From: Odontesthes bonariensis
Lineage: Eukaryota; Chordata; Actinopteri; Atheriniformes; Atherinopsidae
DNA: 64,000 nt
Assembly (NCBI RefSeq): GCF_027942865.1
Contig: NC_134527.1
Location: 5,124,976 to 5,188,975 of the forward strand
Reading direction: 5' to 3'
Shown: piece by piece, positions 1 to 15,832 of the stretch
How positions within the stretch are numbered: position 1 is the first letter of the stretch
Layout of the letters: each line of letters starts with the position of its first letter
Position numbers and translations under genes: made by a program
Notes under the pieces: model-generated
The model's database searches: none
What the model saw: only the letters and a program-made list of their open reading frames with translations
Told to the model about the DNA's origin: nothing

Positions 1-628
1 CAACCATTAAAATGTTTAATCTAATTAATCACATGATTTCCCTGATTAATCACGATTAATCGCATTTCTACGCACAAAATCCAAAAATGAATCCAAAAGT
101 AGTGTATAGCTTTTAGCATTTAGCTTTATTTTAAATGTGCTGCCATATGAATGAAAGTGCCATAACATTTGTTGTGCAAACACACTTTTAACATCAGCAT
201 CTTTCTGTAGTTTTTATGTAGAAGCCTCGCTCCACTGTCTGTTTCCTTGAATGACTTGCTGCTATCAGTTGTGTGTTTTGCCTTTAAGTGATATTTTAGA
301 CTGGAACTACTACGCTGAGAAGACAATTCAACTTGGCTGTAAATGCAGGATTTTTTTTATTTATTTATTTTGAAATACGTGCTTTTATGTTGAAACAAGT
401 AAAACAGGAAGTAGCGCCGGTTAGCTCCTGTAGCGGTGATGTTACCTGCTAGTTTATCTTTATTTTATTACTCCATCTTTCGTGGTGTTTGCTGTAACTG
501 TGTGAATGTGATGCATTCAACAGACTTTTACAATAATAAAACCTGCGTTGATGCGCGATAAAATATTTATCGGCGTTAAATAATTAACAAGTTAACGCGA
601 TAATAACGAGTTAACTCGCCCAGCCTTA
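1..628 (-). mobile_element. hAT-like element copy 1 (left end cut by window), with BED zinc-finger ORF remnant
   Basis: The first bases match the interior of the element that recurs at 37.9, 53.9, 57.2, 60.4 and 63.7 kb, so its left terminus lies outside the window. The right end shows the terminal inverted repeat ending in GCCCAGCCTTA, the counterpart of the TAGGGCTGGGC left end seen in other copies. On the minus strand (126-326) there is a remnant of a BED-type zinc-finger frame: the HLKAKH motif remains, but the upstream CKHC cysteines seen in other copies are replaced here by unrelated sequence (about 345-520). No DDE transposase core is visible, so it is non-autonomous. The hAT assignment rests on the BED domain and terminus style and is an inference. 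Confidence 0.7.
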
Positions 629-678
629 AAATATAACGTGAAGCCCTGAGCCGGATGCTATTGGTGCTGCAGACTCAC

Positions 679-7069
<6,391 letters not shown>

Positions 7070-8398
7070 GATGAAAAATAATAAACACCTGTCCTCCGAG
7101 TCCCGTGTGCGTCCGGTCTGCTCTGCCTCGGCTCCCCGCCAGCACCCAACTCAGGTATCTGACGGTCCCGTCACCATGGCGACAGCTGCCTCTGACAGCA
7201 GGGGTTCTGGGGTGGGTGCAGTAAATTCTGGAAAGCAAAGGTGATCATCCGCCCCCCCCTCCGTGACCTTCCAAACCTTTTTGTGTTGTTTGAATTTCAT
7301 TTTCGCCACACGAAGGTGATGATATCACAGCAGTGGGTCACACCAGGGGAGGATATCAGACCTAAAGTGTCTGAATAAAACAGCATTCACCGGGGCTCTG
7401 ATGTATTTAGCTTTGTTTTGCTTTGCTTTTCTTAAATAGCCAAATATCCAAACATTAAAGTAAAGTGCCTCGAAACACTCTCACTCGTCTTGTTATTGGA
7501 GACCAAACACATGAGAACTCCAGACGTCCTGAAGATTTAATGAAGGTTTGGGTTTCTTTATGCGAGGCCCATTAGGCGAGCTCTAAACGCCCTTTAATGT
7601 GCAGTTTATTTTACAATATTCTTCTTTTTGCCTTTGCGTTGGTAGAAACTACAACAGATGCAGAGTCGAACCAGCAGGAACAGACACCGACAGCGGAGCG
7701 CTCTGGTGTGCAGTGGAGTGAGCCATGCAGCCTAACATCTCAGAGCCATTAAATAATACAGTAGAGCTCACTTTTCACATCTATAATGATTCCATTACAC
7801 GGTCGTTCGGTTTCCACAGGTGAGATCCATACCTATACCACACCTCTAAAGACTCGAGGTAAAGCGTCTGCTGTATTCCTGCTGCTTCAAAGAATTCGTA
7901 CACGGGTCATGTCAACAAAGCCGTAGATTGTTGTGACTACAGAGCTCATGACATGGCATTTTATAGCCGTTTGCAGCATTATTATCTGTGTATATTTCAG
8001 TATATATCAGGTGGAAACAGAGTTTACCTTCTTTTAGTTCTAAGGCTCGACGTATCAGTAGATACTAAGATAAACCAGGCCTTGAAATTAGTTGATAGGA
8101 CCTCAAATGAACAGAACATGGTCGTAATTACACTGTGTTATAATTTATCGAACAGAAGCTGAGCCAAAAGGCAGAAAACAATCATCTGAGGTTGTATTTT
8201 CTACGGAAGCCCAGAGGTGCGTATAAACTTTTTTTTGATGGTCTTCCCTAATTTCCCTCATTTTAAGACCTGGTAATCTGTCCTGATACCTAAACATTTA
8301 GAACTGAAAGAGGACGTGCTTTTTTTTAATTTTTATATACATATTTTAAAAAACATTAAAGCTCTTAATGACCGAGCTCCATCATATCTTAACCCATT
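7070..8398. other. Upstream region of tmc2; no gene recognised
   Basis: The first few hundred bases hold the presumed tmc2 5' UTR and promoter, including a GC-richer stretch around 7090-7260. No TATA box or splice-supported 5' exon could be established. Open frames here are short and show no domain. I see no gene or clear repeat in the remainder. Confidence 0.4.
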
Positions 8399-8468
8399 GA
8401 GGCCGGGAAAGCATTGCCGCATTTCTACCTTTAAAGCCGGGGGCGCTGTTGCTTTATTCTACCTTTAA

Positions 8469-9800
8469 CCCTCTAACCGCCAAAGTCGCAGAATTGCGAC
8501 ATGACGTCACCATAAACAAAACAGTCTGTAGATAAAATAAACGGGCTTTAAGGTGTTCAGTCCTCGTACCACTAGTTGGCAAACATGTTACTCTTTCAAA
8601 CAAGACCAAGCTCACGTCATTTTGTAGTTCACAGTGTTTTTATAAGGCAGTGCAAAAAAGCCGCGCTAGCTCAGACACGGAAGCAGTTATTCAGAGCTTT
8701 TCTGTAGAGACGTGCGAGTCGAATTTTTATTGTCAGCGAACTATTAGTGAGTTTTTAACACCATGGCTTGTAAGAAGTTGAACCGTGCGGAAGCATTGAG
8801 CATGCTATTTGCCGATTCCGACTCCGAAGGAGAGTTTTTACCTCGTGAGGAGGAGGATCGGACGAGCGCTCATGCTTCTCACCGTGAAACTTCCGAAGGC
8901 AATGGTGCCGGCATGCGAAGCGAGGCTGTTCTCCAAGCACACACACACACTCCAACTCATTCGGTGCCGTTATCCAACCTCAATGGAGTGGGTGGTAGTG
9001 GGGAACGCGGTCGCACTGTCCGTAGAGGTGTTGGTCGAGGAATCGGGGGTGGGAGAAGTGGGTCTGGTATCTTTAGCATGCGCTCTCTCCATCCAGCCCC
9101 CGGTGCCGCGGCGCGCCTATCCGCCAGCGCAATGATCCTGACATTTTACCACTTGTTTTATTATTGTATTCCTCATTCCTGATCATTATGAATAAGGTTG
9201 AACAGGTTAAAAAAAAAAATCAATTCAATGTCTTCCACTTCTTGCATGTGTTTTCCTACCCTATGGTAGCCTAATGATGACAGTATTTTACCACTTTCTC
9301 CTGTTTTATTGTTGGTTTCCTCCTTATGAATTATGGTAAAAGACAGAAAAATGAAAATAAGTTCAAACATCAAGTCAATATCCACCATTTCCTGAAAAAA
9401 TATAGGCAACTTTTCGCATGTGTTTTCCTACTATATGGTAATGATGATATAGTAATATTTTACTACATTATTCTGTTTTATTGTTGCTTTCCTGTTCCCT
9501 GATCATTATAGATGATGATAAATAGACAAAAAGAAAAAAAAGTTTAAAAAAAACAAGTTCATAATCACTCAATTCCAATATTTCCTGAACATAATGAGAT
9601 TCAAAATGGCTGCCACCTGATGACGTCATAATATGCAAATTAGATCAATAATTTCATACCCCACATAAACTATGGATCATGGGCAACATTTTTCTAATGT
9701 ACAGTAGGCATCTATCTTTAACCCCCTTTCAGCCACCAGCTTTGGAAATATTAATGTCAAAATCCAGTATTTTCAAAAAACAATCTTGGCGCCTAAAGGG
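8469..9800 (+). mobile_element. Nested piggyBac-like element with TTAA target duplication
   Basis: TTAA at 8465-8468 and 9801-9804 flank an element beginning CCCTCTAACCGCCAA and ending TTGGCGCCTAAAGGG, which are imperfect inverted repeats. A TTAA duplication and CCC ends are standard for piggyBac-type transposons. It contains an open frame at 8763-9182 and otherwise AT-rich non-coding DNA, so it is a non-autonomous derivative. Confidence 0.72.
8763..9182 (+). pseudogene. piggyBac transposase N-terminal fragment (139 codons)
   Basis: The frame starts MACKKLNRAEALSMLFADSD and continues with acidic residues (DSEGEF, REEEDR). This is the usual look of the disordered, acidic N-terminus of piggyBac-family transposases, which often have an AEAL...DSDSE pattern. 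The rest turns into low-complexity Gly/Arg sequence and stops with no catalytic domain. A functional protein is unlikely. Only the first 45 residues are convincing. Confidence 0.5.
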
Positions 9801-9968
9801 TTAAGGCCGGGAAAGCATACACGTCTTTTTTCATGTATAAGGTTGTTTTGCACCAATTATTGACCTCTGCGCCAATTAAATTAATTATAATAGACACGTG
9901 AGAGTGTCGTCATGTTCCTCGTGTCATTGTTTTGAAGTTAAGTTACATCGAAAAAAAAAAAAAAAGTT

Positions 9969-10409
9969 AAGGACTTTCAGTGGGAAGACATTTCAGCCGG
10001 GAGCGATTGTGAGGAGTTTCTTGGCTTTGATGATGCTGAAGAACGTGCTGACCCAATTGATGGAGATTTATGGCCAGCGCATATGTTTGAGGATGATTTT
10101 GAAGGGTTTGAATGTGAGTGGAAGACTGACAATTACCACCGTAATCGACGGAGAGATTTCAACCGCACACCAGCGGTGGAAGTCGATTTACCTGCAGATG
10201 CCACACCGTTGCAGGCATTTAATCATATTTTTACTGAGGAGCTTTGGGCGCATCTCGTTTCTGAGATGAATAGATACAGTGAGCAGGTACTTCAGACTCC
10301 TGCTCGAGCAAAGATGGCGAGGTGGTCACACTGTGCCGGAGATGAAAAGGTTTATTGGAATGTGTATGGGCTCCTTGTGCTGCCAGTACGAAGAGATTAC
10401 TGGCGATAA
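9969..10409 (+). pseudogene. piggyBac transposase remnant (start of DDE_Tnp_1_7 domain), truncated
   Basis: The frame is open from just after a poly-A run at about 9950-9965 to the stop at 10407-10409. An acidic leader (DFQWEDIS, CEEFLGFDD) is followed by TPAVEVDLPADATPLQAF, IFTEELWAHLVSEMNRYSEQ and a final GLLVLPVRRDYW. This matches the entry of the piggyBac transposase domain (DxP-DATPLQxF, FTEELW, ETNRYAEQ, RDYW in family members). It stops before the catalytic aspartates, and the stretch before RDYW is shortened, so it cannot be an active transposase. Confidence 0.75.
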
Positions 10410-10559
10410 AATAAATAGATAAATAAATAATTTAATTTAAAAAATTTATTTTATTACTGTTTTTTTTATTGAAAATAGTGCTGTTCCTGCACTTTACTTT
10501 TTACATTTTCTATTTTCGTGAAGGTGTATGTAAATAAACTCAATTTCCAAAGAAAGCCA

Positions 10560-11515
10560 CAGGTGTAAGCTCAAACCCCAGCTGGTGGAGGCGGATGGCC
10601 ACCCTTCCTGGTTCTGGTTCTGCCAGAGGTTTCTTCCTGTTCAAAGGGAGTCGTTCCTCTCCACAGTCGCCTCAGGCACGCTCAGGACGGGAGATTGGAC
10701 TGAAGACAAGTTTCGGTGCAATCTGTTGGTTTCCTTAGCTGGGAAACTGTTTTTGAATTGGCTCTATATGAATGAATTGGATTATTTTGTAAATAATTAT
10801 GATTACAATGAATTGAATTCCAATTGGCTTGAATTGGACTTTATTATTTAACCCTCATACCTGATTTAAAACAACTTAATTTCTGAAAAGGGACATTTTT
10901 GTCCCCTTTTAAAACGACCTAAATACATCATATGTTAATATTTTTTCCCGCTTTTTTTTCCGTAGATCTTTTATTCCACTTCAGTTCTGATCATAACTAC
11001 CAAGTTTTCAATTATTTTCAAAAATTTAACCCTTTGAATACTGGTTTATTTGATGTAAACGCCAATTTCTGTAAAAAAAAACACAAAAAAACCCCACAAA
11101 AACTGCTATATTTTCAATATACAGAAAGCAAAATGGAATTGTTGAACAGGGATAATTATGGTCTGCTGGGGTATGTCGATGATCAGCAACAACATTGATT
11201 TTTAGGGATTTTTAATTTTTTTGCTATGTCTGATTTAAACAAAAAAACTGCTTAATTTCTGAAAAGGGACATTTTTGTCCCCTTTTAAAACGACCTATAA
11301 ACATCATATATTAGTATTTTTTCCCCACTTTTTTTTTCATAGATCTTTTATTCCACTTCAGTTCTGATCATAACTACCAAGTTTTCAATTATTTTCAAAA
11401 AAATTAACCCTTTAGATGCCGATTTGAACTTTTTAGCCCAAATTTTAAGTGCCTTGAGATGATATTTGTTGTATTTGGCGCTATATAAATAAACTGAATT
11501 GAATTAAATTGAATT
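10560..11515 (+). repeat. Teleost dispersed repeat (GGCGCTATATAAATAAA tail), split by a TTAA-flanked insertion
   Basis: Sequence at 10560-10847 (TTCTGCCAGAGGTTTCTTCC, GAATTCCAATTGGCTTGAAT) and at 11449-11515 (GTGCCTTGAGATGA, GGCGCTATATAAATAAA) are the two halves of one common fish repeat. The copy at 45222-45342, reverse strand, has the same two parts joined directly. The 597 bp between them (10852-11448) lie between TTAA sites at 10848-10851 and 11445-11448, as expected of an insertion at TTAA. Confidence 0.75.
10860..11444. repeat. Tandem repeat of about 370 bp inside the TTAA insertion
   Basis: The block starting CTGATTTAAAACAACTTAAT at 10860 recurs, diverged, from 11230. Both copies carry the small palindrome AAAAGGGACATTTTTGTCCC and the shared stretch TTTATTCCACTTCAGTTCTG. 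The second copy is incomplete. Confidence 0.75.
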
Positions 11516-13224
11516 TAGTTTTGTATCCGAACACCGAGCGACTTTGGCATTAACGTCAGAACAACGTTACCTTTATTGTACATTAATTTGATATGTGTAT
11601 TGCAGTTTTTTGTGTTAATGTCGTGCTTTCTGTTTGCTAAAACGACAGATGTTTAGCAAAGTAAACGGTCAGTGCAGTGGCAGAGAGAACTTTCAGCTTA
11701 AAAAAAAGATAGCGACAGGAACCCACTGTCCTTAAACGTGTTTAACTAAGAAAATAAAACAGCTTATTATTTAAATATGTCCTTGTTTGAGTTAAATCTT
11801 TTTTTTTCACACCAATTCTGCAGTATATTTATGATAAAATATGGAGTTTGCTTCCATGTTAGAGTTTATTTGGTGTTATAGCAGGTGTGTCATGCCACCT
11901 AGTGGTCACTCATAGTACTGAAAACAATTTAAATCCTCTGAATTCTGACCAACATGTAATGATGGAAGGAATCGATAACATTTTAGAGGTTTAATGGGTC
12001 GATGTTTACAACTCTGTAACACTTCATCAGAGATTGTAAAACCTAAAAAATAAATAAATAGCTGGTATGTTGTGTAAAGTGTTAATGATTTTCATGTCTC
12101 ATAAACAAATATTCACTTCACAAAAGAACATAGAAAACATATTACATAATTTTTAGATCTTGGGTCAGTCTACTCCTTCAATATGTGTTATTTCAAAACA
12201 TAAATTAAAATGTTTATTTCATCACATTTTGTTTAATTGCGGCAGTACGTTTTGCCCAAATTTACCAAAATGAATTCCCCTATTTCAATCTTTAAATGCC
12301 GTTTTCTCAAAAATCAGTTTTTTGTATTTTTCGAGTATCAATATCTCAGCCTATGGAGCACCTACTAACACCAAACTTTCCAGTTATACACTTAACAGTA
12401 TTCCGAAGATATTTATAGAAGGATTTGTTGATAAATCATTCCTGGCCTGATTTATGTGACATTATAATAAAAAAATATGGCGAAAATTGATGTTTTTTAG
12501 GCTATGGACAGTATATTTTGATTTCCTAGGAAATTAAAGCAGATGTCCTGAAATCCCTCTGTAATTTTCTTTTCATTTTGTGTGTAAACAAAATGAAAAA
12601 AGAATTTTGCACCTGGCTTTATCATATGTTCAGATCTAGCTTTCGGAAATATATGCAAATGTGCGCATATTTAATGAGATAATGCCTAATTTGCATAATT
12701 AAACATACAAATTTCTAAAACTTGTAATACATTTTTTTTCCATACTTGTATAAGTGATCAACTGAGGAAGTTTCATGGTGATATCTAGTATTTTAAAATA
12801 TTACCCTATTCACCTGGAGTGTCCACACATGACTATTTGGGACCCATTTCAACTATTTCCAGCTCTTGTAGGAATGACAGACTGTTGGGTAAACGCAGGC
12901 CCTCATAGTGCGGCGTGCACGTGGAGTCACGGTGAGACGAGGGAGCAGGTGTGATAACATGACACGAGGCCACACTTGCTGTGTCAGCTCCAGTTTCCCC
13001 TTCCAGACACCAAAGTCACGTGGAAACAGAGCTTCAGTGTAGACAGACAGAAGTGTGTAGATATCAGCTGGTTGTTGTGCCAAATGTTTTCAGCTTTTCA
13101 TGGAATCCTGCATTTCGTCGACAACGTCATTCCAGTAGAAGCGTCTGTAGAAAGCACCCGATAACAACAACATGGCAGCAATGAGCTAAAAGTGGAATAG
13201 TACGCGTTCATTCATTCATTGGTC
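11516..13224. other. AT-rich intergenic DNA, no gene recognised
   Basis: The stretch 12240-12820 has the look of an old transposon interior, but I find no termini. A 76-codon minus frame at 12853-13083 shows no known motif and no splice context. Nothing here can be called. Confidence 0.35.
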
Positions 13225-14319
13225 TTAAAGGGATAGTTCGCCTCTTTTGACATGAAGCTGTATGACATCCCATATCAGCAACATCATTTATGAACATCTT
13301 CTTACCCCCTGCTGCGTCCTGTGAGCAGAGTTCCAGCCTCGTTTTGGTGTTGATGAAAGTAGTTCCGGCTAGTTGGCTGGGGTTTAAAAAATAAAGCGTT
13401 TTGCTTCTCAAAACAATATGCGTTCAAAAGAGTAATACATTTGCATCACAAAATCGTTCTCCAGGAAAAAGTCAGACCTCACAATCGCTTGGCCCTATTT
13501 TCTCTCGATTGGTATCACTGCCTGCTGTCTAGACCGTGCAGACCGAAGTGCAGACCGAGCAGCAAACACCGTAACAGGCGAGGCTGCACGCAGTGATACG
13601 AAGGTAGAGAAAATAGGGCCAGTGGGAGAAGTATGCGGTCAATCGAAACCGCATACTTCTCCTACTACTCCTACTAACTTTTTGAGTTAGTATGCGAGTT
13701 TGAGTAAGCGAGAAGTTCCCGGATGCATACTAGAGTCTCCGAAATGTTGGGTATGCATCATGAGGTTACTACTCATACTCAAACGACCCAAGATGCAACG
13801 TAACGTGACGTCGCCGATCGTCATTTCCTGTCAAAACGGCAGTTTCAAGCTAGCTACAACGAGGGTAGGTTCACTTCTTGTTTTCAAAACAAAAGCACCA
13901 ATTGTATCGTAATGGCTTTCCCTATGATAAAAGGCAACGGGTATTTTATTTTGTGAAAATAACCGGAAGTGCGTTGCTCACTGCGGCTAGCTTTAGTAGC
14001 GCCGAATTCGTGGGAACAAAATTGTAAATAGCCGGTATTTTGTCAGATTTTCAACACGTTGGGGATCTAAACGACTACTTTCTCACCTGAAAATGTTTCA
14101 AATGTTGCTAAAGTTTACAGAGTTTAGAGCTTAAGGGAAATCAGCTTCAGGCCGGCTGATTTCAGCTCGGGCAGGAGCGAAATGCATTGTGGGTAAACAC
14201 TCTGCATACTGTCTGATCGATGAGTATGCAGTTTCGAACACAGCCAATGTTCACAAATGATGTTGCTAATATGAGATTTCATACAGCTTCATGTCAAAAG
14301 AGGCGAACTATCCCTTTAA
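13225..14319. mobile_element. Foldback element (TTAAAGGGATAGTTCGCC family), copy 1, interrupted
   Basis: The element begins TTAAAGGGATAGTTCGCCTC and ends with the reverse complement GGCGAACTATCCCTTTAA. The left arm of nearly 400 bp is intact to about 13620. The right arm has largely been replaced by a second MITE (13643-14246), leaving only its outermost 70 bases. Full copies at 34.8 and 43.1 kb show the uninterrupted form. TTAA at both ends suggests a Kolobok- or piggyBac-type origin; the superfamily is uncertain. Confidence 0.82.
13643..14246. mobile_element. PIF/Harbinger-like MITE, copy 1 (inside foldback element)
   Basis: The ends read TCGAAACCGCATACTTCTCC and, on the other side, GTATGCAGTTTCGAACACAG. 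The interior matches the copy at 18.2-18.75 kb in the opposite orientation. Its left terminus is damaged. The family call depends on the cleaner copy at 18178, which has a 3-bp CAG target duplication. Confidence 0.65.
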
Positions 14320-14554
14320 AGTATTGGTGAAATAAAGACAGATAATGCCTTATTTAGAGGCTGTATTGTCTCTGCCCTGTTCTCTCCCGTTATATGGATA
14401 TACGCCGATCTCCAGTGATCTAAATATCTTCCGAAGGACGCCGACTTTCAAACTGTTATCGGTGAGTAGATGAACGTGTTTTGTCCCGGTTTAATAAAAA
14501 ACAAACAAAAAAAAAAAACAACTTAACCCAAAAGGACCAAACATCCCTCATTAT

Positions 14555-15832
14555 TACATTTGTGAACATAATTTATTTACATCATACAGTTTATTATTGG
14601 AAGATTACACACACGGCACTATATAAATACAAAGGTTTGTACAAACTTGTTTAACTAAAAGGGTTTAAAAGAAAGAAAAACACAGCCAAAGCAACCAGAT
14701 CAAAAAAAAGGAAAAAATTTCATCTCAAACTCAGATCTTACCAAGTCACCGCAGCACACAACCATTTATCCTCAAAAAAAAAAAAATTAAAAAAAAAAAA
14801 ATACTCATCCATGCAACAGGCCATCATCCCCAACACTGTGATTTAAACTCACATTAAATCAACAGAAGAAAACATTCAACCAGGAGGTGAAAAATGAACA
14901 TTTTAGTGGAGCTAAACCCTTCCAAAAGCTACCTGTTATACAACAATAAAACAAAAAGCAAAGTAAGGGTAACAATGAGGAACAGAATCCGATAAACAGT
15001 CACAGGACTGAATCTTCATGTGAATTAGTGGACGGTTAAAAAACAAAAAAAACAAAACAAAACAAGCACATGTATGCCATTCAAATCAGGGGCACAGAGA
15101 GGGTCACAACATCAACCCGAGATCAGCGGCGGAGAAAACGGAAACCAACGAGCTCGTGGTTCTAAAGCAGCACACTCACAGGAGGGAGGGAGGGAACACG
15201 AGCCAAGTCTCTTTCTCAAAGTCTCCACAAAATGCTTTCGTTTTTTTGTTAAACGGGTAAAGCGTGGGCAGAATTCTGACGGGGCGGCACAGAGAAGCAT
15301 TTCAGAGTCACAAAGTCTAACATGGCAGGAGGGTTCCACTCAAAAGAAGAAGAAAAATTCACTTTGCTACTCAAGCCAGCAGAGAGCAAGCACAGCTGAG
15401 GAGGAAACGTGAGCCGACAGCAGAACAGTCCGAGAGTCCAAACGGGCCCAAAGCGTCCAAAACCGTTGAGATTCTTAAGCTATTTTCAGGACGATTGCAG
15501 AAAACAGACATAAAAAGCTTCTTTTTTTCTCTCTCTTTTTTTTTTTAAGGGCAATAACATGTTCTTCAGTGATCTCTGTGGTCACATCACATGACAAATG
15601 GCCATCCCAACATCCGCATATACAGTATTTCTCTGTTCAAAACCAAAAAAAAGCGTTAAACCTCAGACACAAAAACAAAAAAAAGCCCAAAAACATGAAC
15701 ACTTTTATGCACTGGGAGGGATAAATCCTGAAGGAAAAAAAGCAAAAAACAACAACCTTCATATGAAAAGGTTCGGCTCAGGTCCGTTGGGAAAGATGAT
15801 CACTCAGTATTCAAAGTCAAACAGAGTCCTCC
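14555..15832 (-). other. zfand5: zfand5 3' UTR with poly(A) signals
   Basis: About 1.25 kb of non-coding sequence follow the zfand5 stop codon. AATAAA signals on the minus strand lie at 14590-14595 and 14572-14577. Unlike its surroundings this stretch contains none of the mobile elements recognised in the window, which fits a transcribed and constrained 3' UTR. The exact cleavage site is not visible. Small ORFs here are not convincing. Confidence 0.65.

Larger units (their letters stand above)
8399..10409 (+). mobile_element. Outer piggyBac-like element, interrupted by a second one
   Basis: A TTAA at 8399 is followed by CCCATTGAGGCCGGGAAAGC. Subterminal repeats of the AGGCCGGGAAAGCAT type occur at about 8409 and again at about 9803, on each side of an inserted TTAA element (8469-9800). 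The coding remnant at 9969-10409 belongs to this outer element. Its right terminus could not be located, so the end given is that of the coding remnant. Confidence 0.55.

Noticed and set aside
12853-13083. Possible exon (DIYTLLSVYTEALFPRDFG)
   Set aside because: No recognised domain, no partner exon and no convincing splice sites.
13208-13411. Frame ending in DVADMGCHTASCQKRRTIPL, found again near 33.1, 34.8, 43.0 and 43.5 kb
   Set aside because: It reads through the arm of the foldback element. Its recurrence comes from copies of the element, not from a gene family.
13700-13912. 70-codon frame MSKREVPGC..., also at 18476-18688
   Set aside because: Carried by the PIF/Harbinger-like MITE in both places; no known domain.
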